64,000 nucleotides of DNA, from positions 304,301 through 368,300 of the forward strand of contig NZ_MOXD01000005.1 of NCBI RefSeq assembly GCF_001976145.1. Reading direction: 5' to 3'. Below the pieces are notes generated by a model. That model worked only from the letters and a program-made list of their open reading frames with translations. It was not told the DNA's origin and did not search any database. Numbering within the stretch: the first letter of the stretch is position 1; every line of letters starts with the position of its first letter. Source of the DNA: Serratia oryzae. Lineage in GTDB: Bacteria; Pseudomonadota; Gammaproteobacteria; Enterobacterales; Enterobacteriaceae. Position numbers and translations under genes: made by a program. Below, one piece after another: positions 56,405-64,000 of the stretch.

Positions 56405-56405
56405 A

Positions 56406-57545
56406 TTAGTTCGGCCAATTCCTTATCCAACGAACAGACTCAGTCATATTATTCACCCCAGTAATTGTAGGAACTAACTGGTTGACCACGCGATTCCAAC
56501 GCACTATTGGGGCCGTGGTAACATAAACAATATCGTAGGGCTGAAGCTGGAACTCGGTTCCCATAACTAGCGCACTCGCATCTGCTGCATTCAGCTGATA
56601 GATATTCGCCAGTTTTTTGCCTTCGCTACCGCGTAATGAACGGATCACAAACACCCCAGTGGCATCGGCCATTGCCTGGTCCATCCCCTCGGCATTCCCC
56701 AGCGCTTCTGTCAGGGTCATACCGCTGCGGTCCATCTTCAGCGTGGTTTGTTTCTTAACTTCGCCCATCACAAACACTTTCAAGTCATCATTGCGGGGGA
56801 TGTAAAGAATATCACCTGGGTAAAGCAGGTGGTTTTCGGTCAGGTCGCCTTTTTGCAGCAAGGCTTGGAGGGAGATTCGCTTCTCTTTGCCATCGTGAGT
56901 TAACACCACGTTGCGCCAATCCGCGTTTTCTGTCAGGCCACCAGCCGCGTTAATTGCATCCATCACGGTTAGCGGCACGTTGGTTATTGGTTGCTGGCCA
57001 GATTTAGCCACTTCGCCGGTCACATACGTCTTTTGTGAACGGAAAGCCGCAATGCTCACATCCACCTGTGGGCTTTCAATATACTGCGCCAAACGGTTGG
57101 CGATCTCACTGCGGATTTCGGTTATCGTCTTGTCGGCAACTTTAAGTTTGCCGATGTAAGGGTAGAAAATGGTGCCGTCAGAGTTAACCCAGTTGCCGGT
57201 GTCGCTTGCACTGCGGTACTGCCCTGCCGGGGTCGTCAGCTCTGGGTGATCCCAAACCGTTACCATCAGAACATCACCAACCCCAACACGGTATTCGTAA
57301 TTTTTTAGCTCTGTTTCCAGGCCTTTGTTTGGCTGGGCCACAACCGCTTTTGGCCGCATGGTCTCGATCAACTGCGGCGTCATAGGGTAGATGTTGACCA
57401 GCTTGTCGATATTAAAATCTGCATCAGATTGCTTTACAACAGTCTTGCCTGATGTCGAAAGATGTGATCCTGGCACCACAGTACATCCACTGATAAAACT
57501 TGCTGCTATCAGTACTGATAGCAGCTTAAACGTAACTTTTGTCAT
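56406..57545 (-). CDS. wza: Outer-membrane capsule export lipoprotein
   Basis: This 379-residue outer-membrane lipoprotein forms the octameric export channel. The start at 57545 gives a 20-residue signal peptide with the lipobox FISGC (Cys21); the longer upstream frame would bury it. The polysaccharide-export domain contains [20 protein letters not shown], soluble ligand-binding repeats follow, and the C-terminal amphipathic helix ([16 protein letters not shown]) spans the membrane. The length is the same as E. coli Wza. It begins the wza-wzb-wzc unit, and the wecA gene ends 105 bases upstream. Confidence 0.95.
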   Translation of the reverse strand: MTKVTFKLLSVLIAASFISGCTVVPGSHLSTSGKTVVKQSDADFNIDKLVNIYPMTPQLIETMRPKAVVAQPNKGLETELKNYEYRVGVGDVLMVTVWDHPELTTPAGQYRSASDTGNWVNSDGTIFYPYIGKLKVADKTITEIRSEIANRLAQYIESPQVDVSIAAFRSQKTYVTGEVAKSGQQPITNVPLTVMDAINAAGGLTENADWRNVVLTHDGKEKRISLQALLQKGDLTENHLLYPGDILYIPRNDDLKVFVMGEVKKQTTLKMDRSGMTLTEALGNAEGMDQAMADATGVFVIRSLRGSEGKKLANIYQLNAADASALVMGTEFQLQPYDIVYVTTAPIVRWNRVVNQLVPTITGVNNMTESVRWIRNWPN

Positions 57546-57650
57546 CCAATTATTCACTATTATAAGGAAAGCAATCCAATCTAACGTTCGAGCGCTGTAA
57601 ACGGAAGGCAGCTCAATAAAGAGCAAAACACCAGCCAAACAAGCCGCTAA

Positions 57651-58733
57651 TCACTTGCTTGAAGGCGAATTTCCGATCTCACTCATCCCTTGCTTGTGGC
57701 CTGGCTTCCGGATCCAGGTCAAGATTTTCCAAACCCGGATAATAGACCAAAAATAAGCTGCAAAAACAACCAAAAATCCCACCAACATCAGTAGTTCAGG
57801 AACGCCTGCATTATCACCAATGATGCCGACTGCGGCTAGCAAAGTTGAAAATGCGATAATCGCCAAAAGCGTCTGGCGCGGGCCTAACCCTGCTCTCATC
57901 AGAATGTGATGGAGATGCTCACGGTCTGGTTTAAATGGGCTATCGCCTCTGCGGATCCTGCGCACCATAATCGCAGCCATATCCATTAATGGTACCGCAA
58001 TTACCCACAGTGCAGATACAGGCCGCATCACAGCTTTATCACCTTGGGTAGCCAGCACCAACAACCAGATAACGGTGAAGCCAATCAGCGTGCTCCCTGC
58101 ATCCCCCATAAATACTTTGAATCGTTTCCCAAAGGGAATGCCAAGGTTCAGCATAATGTATGGCAAAGACGCCACCAGCAAACACAGGCACCATCTTGAA
58201 AGCTCATAATTGCCACCTAGCTGGAACATTGCGGCTAAGGCACCAAACGTAACACAGGATAACGCGCCCAATAGGCCATCAATACCGTCCACCATATTGA
58301 AAGCATTGATGGCTCCCCATACTGCAAACAGCGTTACAGAATAACCGAATACTCCCAATACCAGCTCGATATCAGCAGAAACATACCCTAGGCTTGTCAA
58401 AACCAACCCAGACCACATCATAGCGCCTGCTACCAAGGCCTGAACCCCAACCCTTGGCAACACAGGTAGATCAAACCGGTCGTCCAATACGCCAACAACC
58501 AGTAAAACTGTTGCACAGATCATGTAAAGGCTAAATTGCGGCATCCAATCCGGGTGCAATACATAAAGCACCCACAGCGCCAAATAAATCGAAACGCCCC
58601 CAACGAGCGGAATATGGCCATCATGCTTTTTACGGGCGCTGGGCTTATCAACTAAACCAATATAAAACGCGATTTTTCTTGCGCCCAGCAACATCAGAAG
58701 GGCGCCAACGAATACCACCATTGACTCTTGCAT
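57651..58733 (-). CDS. wecA: Undecaprenyl-phosphate GlcNAc-1-phosphate transferase (WecA-type)
   Basis: This 360-residue membrane protein of about eleven helices loads GlcNAc-1-phosphate on undecaprenyl phosphate. The family motifs are GVLDDRFDLPV, NAFNMVDGIDGLLG, KVFMGDAGSTLIGF and the DREHLHHI loop. It is very close to enterobacterial WecA, which normally lies in the ECA cluster, so this is probably a second copy dedicated to the locus. It could prime both the WbbL/WbbB O-chain and the Wzy capsule unit. It is followed by wza. Confidence 0.88.
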   Translation of the reverse strand: MQESMVVFVGALLMLLGARKIAFYIGLVDKPSARKKHDGHIPLVGGVSIYLALWVLYVLHPDWMPQFSLYMICATVLLVVGVLDDRFDLPVLPRVGVQALVAGAMMWSGLVLTSLGYVSADIELVLGVFGYSVTLFAVWGAINAFNMVDGIDGLLGALSCVTFGALAAMFQLGGNYELSRWCLCLLVASLPYIMLNLGIPFGKRFKVFMGDAGSTLIGFTVIWLLVLATQGDKAVMRPVSALWVIAVPLMDMAAIMVRRIRRGDSPFKPDREHLHHILMRAGLGPRQTLLAIIAFSTLLAAVGIIGDNAGVPELLMLVGFLVVFAAYFWSIIRVWKILTWIRKPGHKQGMSEIGNSPSSK

Positions 58734-59320
58734 TTTTTCACCATAATCAAATAGTTATAACTCCTAATCCAGATAACACAGGCTCATTACTGCTTTTGGC
58801 CCAAATCTACTGCTAGCCCAAACTCCTTAAGCGTAAATGCCTGCCAGCCTCATACTTTTTTATTAAAATCAAAATGATGTAAATATCTAATCCGTCATCG
58901 CATCACGAATACAAAAATCACTGTTCCAAAAATAAAACTCTAACTAGCATCAAATTATGAACACATAATTCTTGTACTATTGATTCATGGAAACAAGCCT
59001 TAGATAGGCCACCTAAGCCTTTTCAGAATAAGACCACTATCGGCGTGATAACACATGGGGCGGCGCACATCAAAACAATCACAATTAATTGATTTTAATG
59101 AAAAAATAAATTCAGCATGCAATAAAAACCCTTCTATAATCACCACCTATCAAGGGCCATATTTACGTTGGTAGATAGATAACAAACTAACCGGGGCGAA
59201 TAGCGTATTTTTGCCAGTCCGCATGTTTTTCTGCTGCCTTGGCAGCAGATACGGCAGGAAGTATTAGGCGCTGCGATAATTCCCATGCACCTGTAAACAA
59301 CGTGTTTTCCCTAACAAAGC
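58734..59320. other. Promoter-bearing gap upstream of wecA-wza
   Basis: About 590 bases between galF and wecA. It includes a segment (58990-59036) that is repeated upstream of galU and that carries an RcsAB-like box. A palindrome CTGCTGCC-TT-GGCAGCAG is at 59231-59248 but lacks a T-tract in the direction of galF transcription. No ops element was found here. Confidence 0.5.
59023..59036 (-). promoter_or_regulatory. RcsAB-like box upstream of wecA-wza
   Basis: On the minus strand TGGTCTTATTCTGA matches the degenerate RcsAB box TRVGAAWAWTSYGV at 11 of 14 positions counting G as R. The same motif in the same flanking context lies at 61556-61569. Rcs control of wza operons is well known in enterobacteria; binding here is inferred. 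Confidence 0.4.
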
Positions 59321-60217
59321 TTACAACGCCAACTGCTCTGCCCACTCGCGGAATGCCTTGCCCTGTGTCGGGTGGCGCAAGCCATAAGTCACAAACGCCC
59401 GCAGGTAATCCAGCTTTTCACCGCAGTTAAACGATTCGCCGACCAATTTCATTGCCTCTACCGGTTTTTGCTTCAACAGTTCTGCAATGGCATCAGTTAG
59501 CTGGATGCGCCCCCAGGCGCCTGGCTCGGTCTGTTCCAGGATCGGCCAGATATCAGCAGAAAGCACATAGCGCCCAACCGCTGAGTAATTGGATTTCAGT
59601 TGCACTTCACGGCTCGGTTTTTCAATAATCGAGGTCATGCGCGAGGTTTCACCGGGCTGCAAGGCGTTAACCTCACATTCCACTACCGAGTAGTTATACA
59701 GCACACTCTCATCTACGGCCTGAACCAACACCTGGCTCATAGCGGTTTCTTTAAAGCGTGCGATCATGTGTGCCAGGTTGTCTTTTTTCAGATCTGCTTT
59801 CGCATCATCCAGCAACACATCCGGCAGCAGCACCACAAACGGGGCATCTCCCACCAGTGGTTTAGCACACAGCACCGCGTGCCCTAGCCCTTTCGGTTGC
59901 CCCTGGCGGATATGCATCAGGGTTACACCTGGCGGGGTGATAGACTTCACTTCTTCCAGCAACTGGCGCTTCACCCGCGCTTCCAGCATGGCTTCAAGTT
60001 CGTAAGAGGTATCAAAATGGTTTTCGATCGCATTTTTGGAAGAGTGCGTAACCAGAATGATTTCTTTGATACCCGCAGCAACGCACTCGTTCACGATGTA
60101 TTGGATAACGGGCTTATCAACAATCGGCAGCATCTCTTTGGGAATCGCCTTGGTGGCTGGCAACATACGCATGCCTAAACCAGCAACGGGAATAACAGCT
60201 TTCAACATCTTCGCCAT
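59321..60217 (-). CDS. galF: GalF-type UTP-glucose-1-phosphate uridylyltransferase homologue
   Basis: This 298-residue nucleotidyltransferase has the GalF version of the N-terminal motif ([18 protein letters not shown]) and [16 protein letters not shown], where GalU has GLGTR and GAGDEIQ. GalF is regarded as a regulator or weak isozyme of GalU that raises UDP-glucose. GAGG precedes the ATG by seven bases. The gene follows galU after 46 bases in the same transcript. The first-motif Arg, lost in E. coli GalF, is kept here. Confidence 0.9.
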   Translation of the reverse strand: MAKMLKAVIPVAGLGMRMLPATKAIPKEMLPIVDKPVIQYIVNECVAAGIKEIILVTHSSKNAIENHFDTSYELEAMLEARVKRQLLEEVKSITPPGVTLMHIRQGQPKGLGHAVLCAKPLVGDAPFVVLLPDVLLDDAKADLKKDNLAHMIARFKETAMSQVLVQAVDESVLYNYSVVECEVNALQPGETSRMTSIIEKPSREVQLKSNYSAVGRYVLSADIWPILEQTEPGAWGRIQLTDAIAELLKQKPVEAMKLVGESFNCGEKLDYLRAFVTYGLRHPTQGKAFREWAEQLAL

Positions 60218-60263
60218 GATAATCCTCTTTGAACTTTGGTGGCCATGCCAGCAGTTGCGGCCG

Positions 60264-61163
60264 TCACTGATTGTTTAGCGTCTGTTTCAGCCATTGGGTG
60301 AAACCTTCACCCTCCACCGGGTGGCGCAGGCCATATTGCACAAAAGCCTTCATATAGCCCAACTTGTCGCCGCAATCGTGCGATTTCCCACTCATATGGA
60401 AGGCTTCAACCGTTTGCAGTTCCATCAGCATGGCAATGGCATCGGTCAACTGGATTTCATCACCCGCACCCGGCGGAGTCTTTTCCAGCAGGGGCCAGAT
60501 ATCGGCAGAGAGTACATAGCGCCCCACCACGGCCAGGTTCGAAGGGGCATCTTCGCGTGCAGGTTTTTCTACCACTGCGGTCATCGGTGAGCTTTCGCCC
60601 CCAGCCAGCCCTACACCGCCGCAATCGACAACGCCGTATTTGGAAACATCCTGCTCAGGAACAGGCTCAACCATAATCTGGCTAAAGCCGGTTTGTTCAA
60701 AACGCTGGATCATTCTGGCCAGGTTTTCTTTACGCAAATCGGCAGTGGCATCATCCAACAGCACATCCGGCAGCACCACCACGAACGGGGCATCCCCTAC
60801 CATCGGTTTAGCACACAATACTGCATGGCCAAGGCCTTTGGCTTGCCCCTGGCGCACCTGCATCACCGTGACATCCGGCGGGCAAATCCCCTGCACATCG
60901 GCAAGCAACTGGCGCTTTACTCGTGCCTCAAGCACGGCTTCCAGTTCAAAAGAGGTGTCAAAGTGGTTTTCAATCGCGTTTTTAGATGAATGCGTAACCA
61001 AAACAATATCTTTAATGCCAGCCGCCACACATTCATTCACGATGTACTGAATCAGGGGTTTATCGACCACCGGCAACATTTCTTTGGGGATCGCCTTAGT
61101 AGCAGGCAACATGCGCGTCCCCAACCCAGCCACTGGAATCACCGCCTTCAATCTTTTTTGCAT
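60264..61163 (-). CDS. galU: UTP-glucose-1-phosphate uridylyltransferase
   Basis: This 299-residue enzyme makes UDP-glucose from UTP and glucose-1-phosphate. It has the full [19 protein letters not shown] active-site motif, [20 protein letters not shown] and [15 protein letters not shown], all of the active GalU type. It is the first gene after the JUMPstart element and so heads the polysaccharide transcript. Together with GalE it supplies UDP-glucose and UDP-galactose. Confidence 0.93.
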   Translation of the reverse strand: MQKRLKAVIPVAGLGTRMLPATKAIPKEMLPVVDKPLIQYIVNECVAAGIKDIVLVTHSSKNAIENHFDTSFELEAVLEARVKRQLLADVQGICPPDVTVMQVRQGQAKGLGHAVLCAKPMVGDAPFVVVLPDVLLDDATADLRKENLARMIQRFEQTGFSQIMVEPVPEQDVSKYGVVDCGGVGLAGGESSPMTAVVEKPAREDAPSNLAVVGRYVLSADIWPLLEKTPPGAGDEIQLTDAIAMLMELQTVEAFHMSGKSHDCGDKLGYMKAFVQYGLRHPVEGEGFTQWLKQTLNNQ

Positions 61164-61301
61164 AGTCTTTTTTCACCAACAAATAACAGGCAAGTGCAAC
61201 CGAACCTGTAAAATTAATGATATCAACGGATTAATAAAGTCAGGAAGCCAAAGCACTTGATCCGCTACAAAAGTACAACATCACGCTATATTCAATTTTT
61301 G

Positions 61302-61339
61302 CACGCTACCGCCCTTGGCTTTCAGCTACCAATGCACTG
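61302..61339 (-). promoter_or_regulatory. JUMPstart element with ops site
   Basis: Read on the minus strand, the 38 bases start CAGTGCATTGGTAGCTGAAA and end GCCAAGGGCGGTAGCGTG. They follow the enterobacterial JUMPstart consensus closely and hold the ops core GGCGGTAGCGTG at 61313-61302. ops pauses RNA polymerase and recruits RfaH, which then prevents termination over long polysaccharide operons. It lies 139 bases before galU and implies RfaH control of the locus. Confidence 0.9.
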
Positions 61340-61555
61340 TAGAGAGGGGGGGAAGCAGAAAAACGTGACGTTCACCACATCTTGTGGTGAACCTGATTTT
61401 CTGTTCTGAATTTAATGATGTACAGATCACAACTTCAGGAAAAAGGCAGCAGTATGCTGAGCAAGTCACGGCCCTTATTTCCATTTGTGGAATGCTAAGA
61501 TTCTTATACTAATGGCCTGTTGAAACAAGCCTTAGATAAACAACTACAACCCTTT

Positions 61556-61569
61556 TCAGAATAAGACTA
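61556..61569 (-). promoter_or_regulatory. RcsAB-like box upstream of galU
   Basis: TAGTCTTATTCTGA on the minus strand matches the RcsAB consensus TRVGAAWAWTSYGV at 11 of 14 positions. It lies 217 bases upstream of the JUMPstart element. A 17-base stretch GAAACAAGCCTTAGATA at 61522-61538 and this box recur with nearly equal spacing upstream of wecA. Confidence 0.4.
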
Positions 61570-61846
61570 CTAATAAAGTTTTAATGCACATCTCACTTAA
61601 TTTTGCAAACAAAATAATCGTTTGATTTTATTTGAAAATTCCTAGCTCAACTCCCTTCACACCTAAGGTAGGCTTACTTTTTTCTATACCCTATAAATTG
61701 CTCAGAAAACATTGTTATATGTTATTACTGGCCTTTTATAGCATCTCCACCTCAATCTGCTGATTTAATGTTGAATTCCCCTCTCTCAACCTCCATCATT
61801 CTGATTGCGGGATAAGCCGCCAAACAAAAAAGGTGAAATTGGGCGT

Positions 61847-63433
61847 ATGGAATGGATCGCAGATCCAACAATTTGGGCCGGCTTGGCCACCCTGGTTGTG
61901 TTGGAAATTGTACTGGGGATAGACAACCTGATATTTATCGCCATCCTGGCGGAAAAGTTACCTAAAAAGCAGAGAGATAAGGCACGCATTGTCGGCCTTT
62001 TGCTGGCCCTGCTGATGCGTTTGGCTCTGCTCGCCTCAATCTCATGGTTGGCAACGCTTACCAAGCCCCTGTTTACCGCCGCTGGGCATGCCTTCAGCGG
62101 GCGGGACCTGATCATGCTGGTCGGGGGGATCTTCCTGCTGTTTAAAGCCACAATGGAGTTGAACGAACGGCTGGAAGGCAAAGATGAAGAGCAGCATGGC
62201 CAGCGCAAGGGGGCGCGTTTCTGGCCGGTTGTTGCGCAAATTGTCGTGCTTGATGCGGTATTTTCACTCGACTCCGTCATCACGGCGGTGGGAATGGTCG
62301 ATCACCTTGCGGTAATGATGATTGCGGTCTGTGTCGCAATTGGCCTGATGTTGCTCGCCAGCAAGCCACTGACGCGTTTTGTTAATGCTCACCCTACCAT
62401 CGTTATTCTGTGCCTCAGCTTCTTGCTGATGATCGGCTTCAGCCTGGTGGCTGAAGGGTTTGGTTATCACATTCCGAAAGGGTATCTCTACGCCGCAATT
62501 GGCTTCTCCGTCATGATCGAAGCCTTGAATCAGCTTGCGCAATTCAACCGGCGCCGCTTTCTTTCCAAGGTGCGGCCACTGCGTGAACGCACCGCTGAAG
62601 CCGTGCTGCGCATGCTCAGCGGCAAACATGAAGAAGCCGAGATCGACAGCCATTCTGCCAACCTGCTGGCCGACAGCACCAGCGTAAAAGGGGAGATTTT
62701 TAACCGGCAGGAGCGCCATATGATCGAGCGTGTGCTGGGTATGGCGCAGCGGACGGTCAGCAGTATTATGACCTCACGCCATGATGTGGAATATCTCGCC
62801 CTTAACGATCCACAAGAAAAGCTGGCGCAATTGCTAGAGAAAAATCAGCATACGCGCATTGTCGTCACGGAAGATAACTCCAGTGATGAACCCCTGGGGG
62901 TGATCCACACGATCGACGTTCTGAAGCAACAGTTGCAACAGCCTCAGTTGGACCTACGGGCCTTGGTACGCCAACCGTTGATCTTCCCTGAGCAGTTGAC
63001 GTTGCTTTCCGCGCTGGAGCAGTTCCGCCAGGCAAAAACGCACTTTGCTTTTGTCGTTGATGAGTTTGGTTCGATCGAAGGCGTTGTGACCTTAACCGAC
63101 GTCATGGAAACCATCGCGGGCAACTTGCCTGAAGCCGATGAAGAGTTCGACGCACGCCACGATATTCAGCAAACTGCCGATGGCTGCTGGTTCGCTAATG
63201 GCCACATGCCGCTGGAAGATCTGGTGCTGTATGTGCCACTGCCGCTGGAAGAGAAGCGGGAATACCACACGCTGGCCGGTTTATTGATGGAACATTGCCA
63301 GCGCATTCCGCAGGAAGGTGAACTACTGCAGATCGGTGACTATTTGTTTGAACCGCTGGAAATCAGCAGCCACCGTATTATGAAGGTAAAAATCACTCCG
63401 CTGATTGCGCCAGAAGACGACGACGAAGTCTGA
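61847..63433 (+). CDS. yegH: TerC/CBS/CorC-domain membrane protein
   Basis: This 528-residue protein has an N-terminal TerC-like membrane domain of seven helices (1-240; [38 protein letters not shown]), a CBS pair (about 295-420) and a CorC/HlyC-type C-terminal domain (435-515). It matches E. coli YegH, which is also beside the wza locus. The start at 61847 (MEWIADP) is chosen with AGGTGAA before it; upstream in-frame codons are not ATG. The function is not established; related proteins are linked to metal-ion homeostasis. Confidence 0.92.
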   Translation: MEWIADPTIWAGLATLVVLEIVLGIDNLIFIAILAEKLPKKQRDKARIVGLLLALLMRLALLASISWLATLTKPLFTAAGHAFSGRDLIMLVGGIFLLFKATMELNERLEGKDEEQHGQRKGARFWPVVAQIVVLDAVFSLDSVITAVGMVDHLAVMMIAVCVAIGLMLLASKPLTRFVNAHPTIVILCLSFLLMIGFSLVAEGFGYHIPKGYLYAAIGFSVMIEALNQLAQFNRRRFLSKVRPLRERTAEAVLRMLSGKHEEAEIDSHSANLLADSTSVKGEIFNRQERHMIERVLGMAQRTVSSIMTSRHDVEYLALNDPQEKLAQLLEKNQHTRIVVTEDNSSDEPLGVIHTIDVLKQQLQQPQLDLRALVRQPLIFPEQLTLLSALEQFRQAKTHFAFVVDEFGSIEGVVTLTDVMETIAGNLPEADEEFDARHDIQQTADGCWFANGHMPLEDLVLYVPLPLEEKREYHTLAGLLMEHCQRIPQEGELLQIGDYLFEPLEISSHRIMKVKITPLIAPEDDDEV

Positions 63434-63478
63434 ATCCAGTGAAAAGCGAGGGTGAGAAGCGAGCAACATTGTGCAATG

Positions 63479-63514
63479 CCCCCTCACCCTAACCCTCTCC
63501 CCAAGGGAGAGGGG
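63479..63514. repeat. CCCTCTCCC-type palindromic repeat
   Basis: CCCCCTCACCCTAACC followed by CCCTCTCCCCAAGGGAGAGGG, the same dispersed unit as at 29517-29552. It leads directly into the tandem repeats. Confidence 0.7.
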
Positions 63515-63885
63515 ACTGGGCGGTGTCTCCCTCACTACCTGACAAACAATCCAGGATGAACAACCTTAGCGCTATGCTTCCCTCGGTTCAAAAAGGGACA
63601 ACTCGCTGGCATTCCCCCCTCTCCCCAAGGGGGAGGGAACTGAGCGGTGCCTCCCTCACCACCTGGCAAACAATCCAGGATGAGCAGCCTTAGCGCTATG
63701 CTCCCCTCAGTTCAAAAAGGGACAACTCGCTGGCATTCCCCTCTCCCCAAGGAGGAGGGAACTGAGCAGTGCCTCCTTCCCCACCTGGCAAACAATCCGG
63801 GATGAACAACCTTAGCGCCATGCTCCCCTCGGTTCAAAAAGGGACAACTCGCTGGCATTCCCCCCTCTCCCTCAGGGAGAGCAGC
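63493..63885. repeat. Three tandem ~123-base repeats
   Basis: The marker GTTCAAAAAGGGACAACTCG recurs at 63586, 63710 and 63832, a period of 124 and 122 bases. Each unit has a CCCTCTCCCCAAGGG-like palindrome, an ACAAACAATCC/GCAAACAATCC segment, CCTTAGCG and CTCGCTGGCATTCCCC. A fourth palindrome starts at about 63862. The block lies between yegH and a partial transposase gene and has no credible coding frame. Confidence 0.85.
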
Positions 63886-63910
63886 TGTGTTTAAAGTCAA
63901 TGGGTGATGA

Positions 63911-64000
63911 TTAATTTGTCACCCATTGCCTATTATCTCGCAGCATCGCGTTTAATATCGTTAACAGCTTTCTGATGCACGCTGTTAACGCCACTTTCTT
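63911..64000 (-). CDS. IS110-family transposase, C-terminal end (cut by window edge)
   Basis: The minus-strand frame entering from the right edge ends at the TAA at 63913-63911. Its last 29 residues include KKVALTACIRKLLTILNAML and RDNRQW, the conserved C-terminus of IS110-type DEDD transposases. The rest lies outside the window, so whether the gene is intact is unknown. A 10-bp hairpin CAATGGGTGA / TCACCCATTG (63899-63928) overlaps the stop. Confidence 0.75.
   Translation of the reverse strand, partial: KKVALTACIRKLLTILNAMLRDNRQWVTN

Noticed and set aside
59231..59248. Perfect palindrome CTGCTGCC-TT-GGCAGCAG as a galF terminator
   Set aside because: In the direction of galF transcription the hairpin is followed by A residues, not T, and the loop is only two bases.

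Overview
The window looks like a chromosome segment of an enterobacterium of the Serratia/Yersinia group. The order dacC - rimO - yeeZ - hisLGDCBHAFI - gnd - O-polysaccharide genes - galF/galU - yegH, the ERIC repeats and the RfaH-type ops signal all fit Enterobacterales. Placing it in a Serratia-like genus is inference. Most of the sequence is moderately GC-rich. The stretch from about 42.4 to 53.8 kb is strikingly AT-rich and is probably imported capsule DNA. No rRNA, tRNA or CRISPR array was seen.

Left part (1-8.3 kb): a glucuronide-use block with a partial toroid-type protein, an ACS-family transporter and a divergent beta-glucuronidase (uidA). It faces an operon encoding an ABC importer (binding protein, permease, ATPase) and an unrecognised 527-residue protein that may be a glycosidase-like barrel. 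CRP-like sites lie in both promoter regions. From 9.4 to 22 kb follow serine uptake and deamination (sdaC-sdaB), PBP6 (dacC), two ERIC elements, a GST, a GNAT, a CorA paralogue, rimO, a small LysR / DASS transporter / histidine-phosphatase cassette, and yeeZ.

Middle part (22.2-31.2 kb): the complete histidine operon with its leader peptide and attenuator, then gnd on the opposite strand.

Right part (31.4-61.6 kb), all on the minus strand: a surface-polysaccharide locus of about 30 kb, read from a JUMPstart/ops element upstream of galU towards gnd. It holds two assembly systems. Distal to the promoter is an ABC-transporter O-polysaccharide system: rfbB, rfbC, rfbD, a WbbL-like rhamnosyltransferase, Wzm, Wzt with a C-terminal glycan-binding domain, and a 1146-residue WbbB-like protein that joins a Kdo-transferase-like terminator, a coiled coil and two glycosyltransferase modules. 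Proximal is a Wzx/Wzy capsule system: WecA, Wza, Wzb, Wzc, Wzx, a VioA-like aminotransferase and VioB-like acetyltransferase (suggesting Qui4NAc), four glycosyltransferases, a Wzy-like polymerase and GalE. WecA could supply the shared Und-PP-GlcNAc primer, and GalU/GalF/GalE supply UDP-sugars. A strong terminator separates the locus from gnd.

The right end carries yegH, three tandem ~123-bp repeats and the 3' end of an IS110-family transposase gene cut by the window edge.
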